Assembly: GCA_945903545.1 (NCBI GenBank)
Contig: CAMDOO010000017.1
Span: forward strand, 1 to 47,752
DNA: 47,752 nucleotides
Direction: 5' to 3'
Origin: Opitutus sp. GAS368
Lineage (GTDB): Bacteria > Verrucomicrobiota > Verrucomicrobiia > Opitutales > Opitutaceae
The notes under the pieces were generated by a model. That model worked only from the letters and a program-made list of their open reading frames with translations. It was not told the origin of the DNA and searched no databases. The position numbers and the translations under genes were made by a program. Shown here piece by piece: positions 1-8,900 of the stretch. How positions within the stretch are numbered: position 1 is the first letter of the stretch; the number at the start of each line of letters is the position of its first letter.

Positions 1-3000
1 ATGCAGATCTTCGCGCTTGGCGCCGTGTCGATCTTCAGGGGCCGGTACCGCAAGGTCACCCTCCTCGCCTTCTTCCTCTTCGCCACCAGCCCGCTCTTCG
101 GCCTCGGCACCCTCTACCAGCTGATTGCCCAGGTCGGCGGCATCTCGCTCCTGCTCGCGGCCGCCGCGGTGCTGGTTTCCACCCGCTACCTGACGTGGCG
201 CAAGGTGTTGCTCGCAGGTCTGATCACGGCCTGCCTCGCCATCCTTTACCCGGAGGTGGCGCCGTTCCTCGCGCTGAGCATCCTCCTTTTCGCGCTCCAC
301 GTCCGCACCACCGAGCGCGCCCGCTTCAACCGCTATGTCGTCTTCGTCGGCGGCGCGGCCGTCCTGACCTTCCTGCTGATCGGCACGAACACCTACCAGT
401 TCATCAACACGCTCGTGATGCAGTCGCTCGGCTCCGCCGGCCTCGGCGCCATGGCGGTGATCAACGACCAAAGCGGCGGCCTGGTGCTCTTCCCCTGGAC
501 GCTGGTGCCGTCGTTCATCCCGATGCTATTCGGCCTGCATCCCTTCGGCGTCGTGGGCGTCGATCCGTGGATCTCGATCCAGATCACGATCGGCCTCGGG
601 TTCCTCGGCTACGCGCTGTACCGGATCTATTGGAACCTGAAGGGCAAGGCCCCGGCGGGCTACATCGGCGTGATCATGGCCCTGACCGGCTTTTACCTCT
701 TCTTGAAGGGACAGGACTTCGGGCTCTTCAAGCTGGCGATGTTCGCGCAGCCCGTGATCACCCTCTACCTCGCACAGGGCTTCGCCGCCCTGTTCGCAGC
801 GGTCTCGGCGTCGCGCCGGAAATACGTCAGCGCCGTCCTCGTGGTGTTCTTCCTCGGCACCGTCCCCTCGCACTTGTACTACTCGTACGCTTCGCTCGGC
901 ACGTACGGTGGCGGCTTGACCGAAGTCGTCGGGGCGTCCCGGCTCGGAGTGGCCTTCACGCCACCCACCGACCTCGTGTACGACGGCATCGAGAGCGACA
1001 TCAGCAACGTCGTCAGCGCCAAGATGTTCGCCCAGTACACCCAAGGCATCGACACCCGCTTCCTCTCGCGCAGCTACATGGACAACATCGCCAACATCGC
1101 GGTGCTGAAGTTCCTGCGCACGCCCAATCCCGACCTCGGACCGCAGGCCCGGATCATCGAGAAGCTTTCCCTCCTCCGCGGCCTCCTGCCCAAGGAGATC
1201 ATGACCGGCAACGTCCCCGACTTCCGGGTGATGTCGATCACGAAGAACGACAATAACATCGACCACGCCAACAACTGGACCGAGACCAGTTCGCGCCCGC
1301 TGCGGTACCGCGACCGCCTCTTTGTTTCCGTGCTCCCCGAGCTGGACCACTTCAACAAGGCCAATCCCGATACCTACGCGGGCTGGACGACGCAGAACAT
1401 GTACCAGTACCAGCTCGAGCGCCGGGTGAAGAACCATCTCGTGTTCATCCACTCCGAGATCAGCCCTCACTATTACTCGTCCGCCCGCTTCCGGGCTGCC
1501 TTCTTCCAGCGCGAGCCCGAGCCGATCACGGGCGGCAAGGTCTATTTCCACGGCACCGGGCGCTTCAACTTGTTCAACATCGTCAATCCGACCCCGAACC
1601 TGCGCGTGCTGATCGACTTCTCCCGCACCTCGCTCGGGCAGGGCCGTTCCAAGCTGCCGGCGAAGGCCATCGTGATCGGCGAGGAGGACTACTCCCTCCC
1701 GTTCGTCGGGCACGGCTCCGCCCGCGTCGTCTCCCCGATCATCAAGCCCGAGGTCTTCGAGCAGCAGTCCTACATCACGATCGATTTCGGCGAGAAGGCC
1801 GAGACCATCGCCAAGGAGAAAACCGGCCTGATGCGCCTGTACGGCCTCAAGTTCAACCTGGACGACCGCCGCCTCGTCGGCTTCACCCGCGACATCTCGC
1901 TCATCACCGACGAGCAATACCGCGCGCTGGAAAAACCCACCCGGATCAGCGAGTTCCCCGCCGACCTCGCCCGCTATCCCGGCCTCGAGTACTCCGGCTT
2001 GTTCGAGGACGGCTGGATGGCCGAGGACGCCTTTTTCCGGATGGGTGCCTCCCACCCCGGGCAGGTGTTCAACTTCAAGGGCTATGTGCCCGACACCCCG
2101 AATTTCCGCCGCGACGGCGTCGACGTGACCATTTCGCTCAACGGCAAGCCGACCGAGATCGTCAACGTCAAGTCGGGTGAATTCTCCCTCTCCCGCCTCA
2201 TCCGCGAGACCGCCGAAGTCACTTCGATCTCCCTGCATTTCTCGACGTCCGAGGTGTACGACGACCGCGAGGACCGCCGCGCCGTCTCGGCCTTCGTGCG
2301 CGAACTCGCCATCGGCGACATCCCCGACTTCGCGTCCTTCCGCAAGCTCTCCAACCAGGGCGGCGAAAAACTCGCCCTGACCGGCGTGGACGACGACGGC
2401 TGGATCGGCCGCACCACGACCTTCGACGCCCCGACCTTCGCCGACTTCAAGGTGCTCAAGCTGGACTTCGAGATGCCCGGCTGGGCCCCGCTCCCGACGA
2501 ACGAGCTCAAGGTGACGCTCAACGGCCGGACCGTGGAGACCACGTCGATCGCGCGCGCCAACTACCACAGCCTCTACCTGCCATTGACGGCCGGCGCCCG
2601 GAACCACGTGGAGCTCGCGGCGGGCGGGGTGTTCCCCCTGCCGAACGAAACCCGCGAGCGCTCGCTCCTCATCAAGAACCTCTCGTTCGAGAACATCAGC
2701 CCGACCGACCTGTTTGCCCGCGGCTGGCACAAGAGCGGGTACTTGTTCAGCCTCGACCGCGCGGACGACGATGGCTGGGTCGACCGCCAGGTCGCCTTCC
2801 GCTTCCCGGCCACTGCCCAGTTCAAGACCGCGATCGTCGAGGTCGTGCGTTATCCGTCCCGGGCCGACCTGTCGCTGGCGGTCCGCAGCGGCGGCGCCCC
2901 CGCGGAGACCCGGGTCCTCGAGCTGGAGAAAACCGACCGGATCCGCGTCCCCCTATCGACCCAGGCCGAGGCGACACTGAGCCTCGCGACCGAGGCGAGC

Positions 3001-3066
3001 TTCCCCCTCGCCGCGCCGGACACGCGGTCGCGCTCCTTCCGTATCGTCAATATCGACTTTGAATAG
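1..3066 (+). CDS. Giant polytopic membrane protein with periplasmic DGW-type repeats (possibly 5' truncated)
   Basis: I do not recognise a named family. Residues 1 to about 300 hold roughly eight to ten hydrophobic segments, as in GT-C glycosyltransferases and O-antigen membrane proteins. The remaining 700 residues are soluble and probably face the periplasm. The tail contains three spaced copies of an acidic DGW motif (EDGWMAED near 669, DDDGWIGR near 797, DDDGWVDR near 921), each followed by beta-rich sequence and spaced by about 125 residues, which suggests tandem beta-sandwich modules. The ATG is base 1 of the window and opens directly into a hydrophobic stretch, so the real N-terminus may lie outside. 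It ends 25 bp before a GtrB-like glycosyltransferase gene on the same strand, so it is probably the first visible gene of that operon. A role in sugar transfer or export is inferred from architecture and neighbours only. Confidence 0.7.
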   Translation: MQIFALGAVSIFRGRYRKVTLLAFFLFATSPLFGLGTLYQLIAQVGGISLLLAAAAVLVSTRYLTWRKVLLAGLITACLAILYPEVAPFLALSILLFALHVRTTERARFNRYVVFVGGAAVLTFLLIGTNTYQFINTLVMQSLGSAGLGAMAVINDQSGGLVLFPWTLVPSFIPMLFGLHPFGVVGVDPWISIQITIGLGFLGYALYRIYWNLKGKAPAGYIGVIMALTGFYLFLKGQDFGLFKLAMFAQPVITLYLAQGFAALFAAVSASRRKYVSAVLVVFFLGTVPSHLYYSYASLGTYGGGLTEVVGASRLGVAFTPPTDLVYDGIESDISNVVSAKMFAQYTQGIDTRFLSRSYMDNIANIAVLKFLRTPNPDLGPQARIIEKLSLLRGLLPKEIMTGNVPDFRVMSITKNDNNIDHANNWTETSSRPLRYRDRLFVSVLPELDHFNKANPDTYAGWTTQNMYQYQLERRVKNHLVFIHSEISPHYYSSARFRAAFFQREPEPITGGKVYFHGTGRFNLFNIVNPTPNLRVLIDFSRTSLGQGRSKLPAKAIVIGEEDYSLPFVGHGSARVVSPIIKPEVFEQQSYITIDFGEKAETIAKEKTGLMRLYGLKFNLDDRRLVGFTRDISLITDEQYRALEKPTRISEFPADLARYPGLEYSGLFEDGWMAEDAFFRMGASHPGQVFNFKGYVPDTPNFRRDGVDVTISLNGKPTEIVNVKSGEFSLSRLIRETAEVTSISLHFSTSEVYDDREDRRAVSAFVRELAIGDIPDFASFRKLSNQGGEKLALTGVDDDGWIGRTTTFDAPTFADFKVLKLDFEMPGWAPLPTNELKVTLNGRTVETTSIARANYHSLYLPLTAGARNHVELAAGGVFPLPNETRERSLLIKNLSFENISPTDLFARGWHKSGYLFSLDRADDDGWVDRQVAFRFPATAQFKTAIVEVVRYPSRADLSLAVRSGGAPAETRVLELEKTDRIRVPLSTQAEATLSLATEASFPLAAPDTRSRSFRIVNIDFE

Positions 3067-3091
3067 GGCAGCCCGCTAGCCTCCCCACCCT

Positions 3092-4030
3092 ATGTTGCTC
3101 AGCATCGTCGTCCCCGTCTACAAGGAGGCCGAAAACATTCCGGAATTCCTTGGGCGGATCCGTCCCATCCTCAGCGGGCTGACCGAGGACTACGAAATCA
3201 TCTTCTCGATGGATCCGTCGCCCGACCGCACCGAGGACGTGATCTTGGAGCACCGGGCCAAGGACGAACGAATCAAGCTGCTCAAGTTCTCGCGCCGCTT
3301 TGGCCAGCCCATGGCCACGCTCGCCGGCATGGAATACTCGCGCGGCGACGCCGTCATCGTGATGGACGTCGACCTGCAGGACCCGCCCGAGCTGGTGCTC
3401 GAGATGGTCGCAAAATGGCGCGAGGGCTACGATGTCGTCCTCCCCCAGCGTCGCGCCCGGACCGGCGAACCGTGGCTCAAGAAAGTCGTGGCGAGCACCG
3501 GCTACAAGGTGATCAACAAGATCGCCGACGTGAAGATCCCCCGGAACACCGGTGACTTCCGCCTGATGGCGCGCCGGGTCGTGCTTGAGGTGGTGCGCCT
3601 GAAGGAAAGCCACGGTTTCCTGCGCGGCATGGTCGCCGTCGTCGGCTTCCGCCAGGTGATCATCCCGTTCGACCGTCCCGCCCGTTTCGCCGGCGAGACC
3701 AACTACAACCGCTTCCTCGGCTCCCTCCGGATCGGCTTCAACGGGATCTTCTGCTTCTCGACCTACGCGCTGACCCTCAGCACTCAGCTCGGTTTCGCCA
3801 TCGCGGGCGCCTCCTTCCTGATCGCCCTCGCTTACCTGGTCATGAAGCTCGCCGGCTTCCCCTTCCCGCTGGGCAATCCCACGCTGGTGATCCTGATCCT
3901 GTTCATGGGCGGCATCCAGCTGATCAGCGTCGGCATCCTCGGCGAGTACATCGGCCGCATCTACGAGGAGGTCCGGGCCCGCCCCAAGTACATCGTCGAC
4001 CGGGCCGAGGGTTTCCCGCCCCGCGAGTAA
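3092..4030 (+). CDS. GtrB/DPM1-like family 2 glycosyltransferase (polyprenyl-phosphate sugar synthase)
   Basis: A 312-residue GT2 enzyme, the usual length for GtrB/ArnC/DPM1-like proteins. It probably moves a sugar from a nucleotide sugar to undecaprenyl phosphate on the cytoplasmic side. The N-terminus SIVVPVYKEAENI is the typical GT2 opening. MDVDLQDPPE near residue 91 carries the DXD metal and nucleotide-sugar site, and GDFRLM and the GETNYN segment are typical of this subfamily. Two membrane helices follow near residues 230-290, then the conserved GEYIGRIYEEVRARP tail. The usual VDDGSxDxT motif is replaced by SMDPSPDRT, so the first acidic pair is altered. A GtrA-like protein is encoded at 27692, which fits a Gtr-type system. 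The gene follows the large membrane protein by 25 bp and precedes a methyltransferase by 24 bp, so it looks operonic. Confidence 0.9.
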   Translation: MLLSIVVPVYKEAENIPEFLGRIRPILSGLTEDYEIIFSMDPSPDRTEDVILEHRAKDERIKLLKFSRRFGQPMATLAGMEYSRGDAVIVMDVDLQDPPELVLEMVAKWREGYDVVLPQRRARTGEPWLKKVVASTGYKVINKIADVKIPRNTGDFRLMARRVVLEVVRLKESHGFLRGMVAVVGFRQVIIPFDRPARFAGETNYNRFLGSLRIGFNGIFCFSTYALTLSTQLGFAIAGASFLIALAYLVMKLAGFPFPLGNPTLVILILFMGGIQLISVGILGEYIGRIYEEVRARPKYIVDRAEGFPPRE

Positions 4031-4054
4031 CCCGCCTGGCGCCTTTCCCTTCGC

Positions 4055-4807
4055 ATGTCCTCCACCGCCAAATGGCCCAAGACCCTGCCCGCGCTCGACG
4101 CCGAGCAGCAGCAGCGCAGCAACGAGTTCATGAAGCTGTGGCACCTGGAGCTCGCCGGGCGTCCCCGCTACGGGCTGGTGGAAAAGTTCAACCACTCCTT
4201 CCCGGTCAAGCACTCCCAGGCGGCCTTCAAGACCACGATTGAGATCGGCGCCGGCCTCGGGGAACACCTCGAGTACGAGAAGCTGACCCCGGAGCAGGAG
4301 CAGAACTATTACTGCAACGAGTACCGGGAAAACATGGCCGCGGAGATCCGCCGGCGCTTCCCGCGGGTGAAGACCGTGGTGGGCGACTGCCAGCAGCGCA
4401 TGGATTTCCCGGACGGTTATTTCGACCGCTACATCGCCGTCCACGTCCTCGAGCATCTCCCCAACCTGCCCGCCGCCATCCGCGAGGCCCACCGCCTGCT
4501 CAACAAGGACACCGGTCGCCTCCTCATCGTCATCCCGACCGAGGGGAGCCCGGCGTACAGCCTGGCCCGCAAGATCTCCGCCGAGCGGGTGTGGAAGCGC
4601 CACTTCCAAGCCCCCTACTCCGAGTTCTACCGCCGCGAGCACATCAACCTCGTGCCCGAGATCCTCGCCGAGCTCGACCCGTACTTCACCATCGAGTCGC
4701 GGAGCTTCTTCCCGCTCGGCCTGCCCCTCTGGTTCTGCAACCTCTGCATCGGCTACGCGCTCAAGCCGCGCCGCTTAAGCGCGAGTGAACGTGAAAGAGG
4801 AAAGTGA
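4055..4807 (+). CDS. Class I SAM-dependent methyltransferase, paralogue of the one at 45835
   Basis: A 250-residue methyltransferase of the Methyltransf_11 type. Motif I is EIGAGLGEH near residue 66, the second acidic site is in VVGDCQQRMDFPDG near 108, and the post-motif AVHVLEHLPNLP near 130 is typical of sugar or lipid-linked methyltransferases. The C-terminal part contains a conserved REHINLVPEILAELDPYF block. The substrate is unknown; in this locus a glycan residue is likely. A close paralogue, roughly 60 percent identical by eye, lies at 45835 near the other end of the window. The last residues (SASERERGK) have no match in the paralogue, and their codons and the TGA fall within the left arm of the inverted-repeat element at 4782. 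The natural C-terminus was therefore probably replaced by inserted sequence. Confidence 0.9.
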   Translation: MSSTAKWPKTLPALDAEQQQRSNEFMKLWHLELAGRPRYGLVEKFNHSFPVKHSQAAFKTTIEIGAGLGEHLEYEKLTPEQEQNYYCNEYRENMAAEIRRRFPRVKTVVGDCQQRMDFPDGYFDRYIAVHVLEHLPNLPAAIREAHRLLNKDTGRLLIVIPTEGSPAYSLARKISAERVWKRHFQAPYSEFYRREHINLVPEILAELDPYFTIESRSFFPLGLPLWFCNLCIGYALKPRRLSASERERGK

Positions 4808-4928
4808 GTGGAAAGCGAAAAGTGAAAGCGGGATGACCACCTAGCCCCGCGCCGCCCCTCACCACGCTCACTTCCGCCCCACTGTCACTTTCTCCTCTCA
4901 CTCACCTTCCTCTTTCACTTTCACTTCG
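4782..4928. repeat. Gene-less inverted-repeat element with purine-rich arms (GTGAAAG type)
   Basis: The left arm, about 4782-4830, contains GTGAAAGAGGAAAGTGAG. The right arm, about 4862-4928, read on the other strand, contains GTGAAAGAGGAAGGTGAG, so the core matches with one difference. Both arms are built from short repeats related to AAAGTGA. A GC-rich spacer separates them and no ORF lies between. The element fills the whole gap between the methyltransferase and the epimerase gene. The left arm supplies the methyltransferase stop codon, and the right arm ends seven bases before the epimerase ATG. A perfect palindrome, CGCTTAAGCG, abuts the left arm at 4772-4781. Closely related arms occur at 9701 and 36270. 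Confidence 0.8.
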
Positions 4929-4934
4929 TCCTTC

Positions 4935-5921
4935 ATGCATCACGTCTTCGTCACCGGTGTCGCCGGCTTCATTGGGTCCAATCTCGCCGACCGGCTGCTC
5001 GCGGACGGCGTCAGCGTCACCGGCTGGGACAATCTCTCGACCGGGCAGGAACGTTTCATGGAGGGCGCGCTGAAACACCCGCGCTTCCGGTTGGTCCGCG
5101 GTGACAACCTGGACCTGCCCGCGCTGACCGCCGCCATGAAGGGCGCGGACTTCGTCTTCCACCTCGCGGCCAATGCCGACATCAAGGACGGCTGGCAGCA
5201 TCCCCGGAAGGACCTCGAGCAAAACACGATCGCGACCTTTAACGTCCTGGAGGCCATGCGGGCCAACGGCGTGAAGCGCATCGCCTTCTCCTCGACCGGC
5301 TCCGTCTACGGCGAGGCGCTCGTGACCCCCGAGCGGCCGACCCCCGAGACCGACCTGTTCCCCATTCAGACCTCCCTCTACGGCGCGTCCAAGACCGCCG
5401 GCGAGGGCCTGCTCGGGGCCTACGCCGAGGGCGGCCAGATCGACGAGGCCTACATCTTCCGCTTCGTCTCGATCCTCGGCGAGCGCTACACCCACGGCCA
5501 CGTCTTCGACTTCTACAAGCAGCTGCTCGAGCACCCCGACCGGCTCCGCGTCCTCGGCGACGGCACCCAGCGCAAGAGCTACCTCTATGTGCAGGACTGC
5601 CTCGACGCCATGCTCCACGTCACCCGCGGCCACACCGCGCGCGAGGCCAAGCACCACACGCAGGTCTACAACCTCGGAACCCCCGAGTTCGTGCAGGTCA
5701 ACGACTCGATCGCGCACATCTGCGCCAGCCTCGGCGTGACGCCGAAGCTCGAGTACACCGGCGGCAACCGCGGCTGGATCGGCGACAACCCCTTCATCTT
5801 CCTCGACACGAAAAAAATCCAGTCCGCCGGCTGGAAGCCCAAGCTGACCATCAAGCAGGGCATCGAGCGCACCCTCCGCTGGCTGGAGGCCAACCGCTGG
5901 GTCTACGAAGCCCGCCGCTAG
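4935..5921 (+). CDS. NAD-dependent epimerase/dehydratase (extended SDR, UDP-glucose 4-epimerase-like)
   Basis: A 328-residue extended short-chain dehydrogenase acting on a nucleotide sugar. The Rossmann motif VTGVAGFIGSNLADRLL is at the N-terminus, followed by WDNLSTG, where the acidic residue ends the second strand and prefers NAD. HLAANADI is the usual HxAA motif. Catalytic residues are visible as SSTGSVYG and YGASK (the YxxxK pair near residue 153). The C-terminal half carries the substrate-binding RVLGDGTQRKSYLYVQD segment typical of GalE/WbpP-like enzymes. Epimerase or decarboxylating subtypes cannot be separated by eye. The ATG lies just downstream of the inverted-repeat element, which leaves no room for a conventional upstream leader, so the element is presumably transcribed with the gene. 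The next gene begins 32 bp after the stop. Confidence 0.9.
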   Translation: MHHVFVTGVAGFIGSNLADRLLADGVSVTGWDNLSTGQERFMEGALKHPRFRLVRGDNLDLPALTAAMKGADFVFHLAANADIKDGWQHPRKDLEQNTIATFNVLEAMRANGVKRIAFSSTGSVYGEALVTPERPTPETDLFPIQTSLYGASKTAGEGLLGAYAEGGQIDEAYIFRFVSILGERYTHGHVFDFYKQLLEHPDRLRVLGDGTQRKSYLYVQDCLDAMLHVTRGHTAREAKHHTQVYNLGTPEFVQVNDSIAHICASLGVTPKLEYTGGNRGWIGDNPFIFLDTKKIQSAGWKPKLTIKQGIERTLRWLEANRWVYEARR

Positions 5922-5953
5922 TCGGACCGGCCGCCTGCCAACCCACCCTGGGA

Positions 5954-8900
5954 ATGCTGTTGTTCTTCGGCATCATTACCCTGCCTGCCCTCGCGGCGTT
6001 CGTCCTGAGCCGGCGCCTGGGCCTGGCCCCCGAACCGTGGCTCCGGACCGCCCTGCGGATGCTGGCCGTGTTCGCGGCCGGCCTGTTCGCGGCCGCGCCT
6101 TTCATCACCACGCGCGGCGTCGGGACGGGCGAGTCCTACAACTACCACCTGGCCCTCGCCGATGCCGTCACGCAGATGCGGGCCGGCGAGATCCCGCCGC
6201 TCGTCGGCCAGACCGAGTATGCCTTCAACGGCCGAATCCATCCGCTCCGCAACGCGCCCTATCTTTTCTACCTGGCCGGCGCGCTGGATGCGGCGAGCCT
6301 GCACCACTTCGCGTTCTGGACCCTGCAGAACCTGACGTTGTCGCTCAGCCTCATCGCGACGGTCTTCAGCGCCTACGGGAGCCTGCGCTGGTCCACCGGT
6401 TGCCCGCGGCTGCTGGCCTATCTGCTCGCGGTCATCTACGGGCTCTGTCCGGCGCTGCTGAACGCCGGCACCGTCAACCTGTTCATGACCGTGCATGTGG
6501 CGCCCTTCCTGCCCCTCGCGCTGGGCGCGTGCCTGCGCCAGTGCCGGCACTGGGAACTGGGCAATGACATCGTGATGGCCGCCGCGCTCGCGGCCGCCTG
6601 GCTGACCCACCCGCCCGTGGCTTTCTGGCTCACGGCGCCCGTCGGCCTCATCCGACTGCTCATCCTCTGGCTCAATCCGACCTGGCAGGCCCGCTGGGGG
6701 CTGTTCGCCGCCGGCGTGCTCGGCGCCTGCCTTGCGGGCTTCGTCTTTGTCTCCACCGCCGACCTGAACTCCGGCCTCGATGTCTTTCGCGACAACATCT
6801 CGATCCACTCGGATTCCGTTGTCGCTATCATGGGCAATGTGCAGGCCGCGTTTCCCGGCACCCTGCGGCCTGTCTCCACCTCGGCCAACACCCTCGCGGA
6901 CTTCAAGCTGGGTTATGCGAGCTGGTTCCTGCTGGCCGCGCTGCTCGTGAGCCTGGCCCCAATGTGGTTGCGCCACCGCCCGGGGATGGAAACCACGCGG
7001 CTGGCCGCCCTGGGCGTCGCCGCGGGCCTGCTCGTCCTGAACATCCTCTGCCTGCCGATCTCCTCCCTGACCACGGCGCTATGGGATGCCCTGCCGACCT
7101 CGGTGCTGATCCTCACCAATGTGTGGCCCATGCAGCGGCTCTACCTCGTCGGCACCGGCCTGGCCGTCTTCGGGGCCGCGCTGGTTGCCCCCCTCTGGAC
7201 CGGACGCAGCGCGCGCCGCGTCCTGCTGGCCGGGGCCGTGCTGGGCGCCGGCTGGACCCTGTGGGAGGCGCAGCCCTTCCGCGCCCGCAACGTCGCGTCA
7301 CGCTGGTCGCAGCCCGACACCGACCGCGCCCAGCTCGTGGACAACGTGGATCTGACCATCACCTCCTACTCCTTCCTGGGAGTGCCCGACACCTATGTGA
7401 GCGGAGTGATGGATCCCCGGCTGGAGTTCCGCCTGCTGCAGCACGACCGGGAGATCGCCTCGCGCCGCACCGTGGAAACCGCGGCCTCCCCGCCCGTCGC
7501 CCGCGGGGAACTCCTCCGTCCCACCGAAGGCACCGACCCGGTGGTGACAGGCTCGACGCGGCTCCGGCTCGAACCAGGCCGGCACTACCTGCTGACCTTC
7601 GACTTTTCCGGTCCCCTCGAGGCCAACCTCGAGATCACCGGACCCACGGTGTTCCGGAACTACGCCCTGCCCGTGGCGGGCCAGGCTCAGGGCTTTGGCA
7701 CCGGTCCGGAGAACTACCAATCGATCTCGCTCCGCACCGCCGCAGCCCAGCCGGAAATGGTGAATGTGCGCCTCGCCGTGCAGCGGTGGCTCCCGCCACA
7801 CGGGCCCGGCACGCGCCTCGCCACCTATACGCTCCACGAGCTGGATCCGTCCCGCCTCCCGGTCCAGGTCGCCTCGCTTTTTCCCCTGCGGCTGACGACC
7901 GAGGCCCCGGCCGCAGGCTGCACGGTGGTCACGCCCCGGAGCTACCTCCCCGGCTACGAGATCTTCGTCAACGGCGCCCGGGTCCAGGCCCTCCGCTCCT
8001 CCGACGGCATGCTGATGTTCCCGGTGCCGGCCGGGAAGAGCGACGTGCAGGTGAATTTCCCCGGCTCGCGGCCGCTCCGCGTCACGTTCTGGGTGGGAGT
8101 GGCCTCGTGGCTCGGATTGGTGTCGTGGTACGGCACCCGGTTCTTCCGGCTTGAGGTCGGCGCGGCGGTGGTCCGCCACGGCCGCTGGGTGGCGGTCCCC
8201 CTCCGCTGGCTGCGCCGGTATCGTCTGCCGCTGGCCGCCGCCCTCGCGCTGGCCGTCATCGCGGCCGTCGCCTGGCGGACCCGCGCCGCGTACCTCGACA
8301 GCTTCGGCCCGGTCGAGCTCCGCGTGATCTTCCCGCGCGGGCAGAATGGCGAGAACCAGCCCCTCCTCGTCACCGGCAGCACGGGCGCCGGCGCCAATGT
8401 CTTTGTCTCCTACGTCGACGACCAGCATGTCCGCCTCGGCGCCGACATCTGGGGGTCGCTCTACCAATCGGAGGTCCTCGCCGTCGACTACCACCAAGTC
8501 CAGACCGTCGTCGTCAATTCGAGCGGCCTCTATCCGCTGGAACACCCCCGTGCCCGCGAGTTCTCCCCCAACACCCTCGCCGGGTTGCGCCAGGACTTCC
8601 GGGTCGAGCTCAACGGCCGCCTCGCCATCTCGGTGCCCCGGCTGGCCTACGAGTCGACGGTCAACCAGGTCACCGTCGGCGCCACCCGGATCGGCGACTC
8701 GCTCACCAAGCCCCGCTTCAAGGGTCGGATCCTTTCCGTGCAACGCCTGCCAATCCCGGAGTCCGTCGTGCTCACCCGCGATCACGGGCTGCGCGTCGAT
8801 TTCAGCCTGCCCGCCGACCGCCAGGGCGAGACCGACACCCTGCTCGCCTTCGGCCAGCACGGGCAGGACGGCTCGCTGAGCCTCACCTACGTGGGCAAAA

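Noticed and set aside
526-2730. Long minus-strand frame of 734 codons opposite the first gene
   Set aside because: It is a shadow: composition is dominated by Glu, Gly, Val and Arg without hydrophobic cores or motifs, typical of the antisense frame in GC-rich DNA. The plus-strand frame has clear membrane segments.
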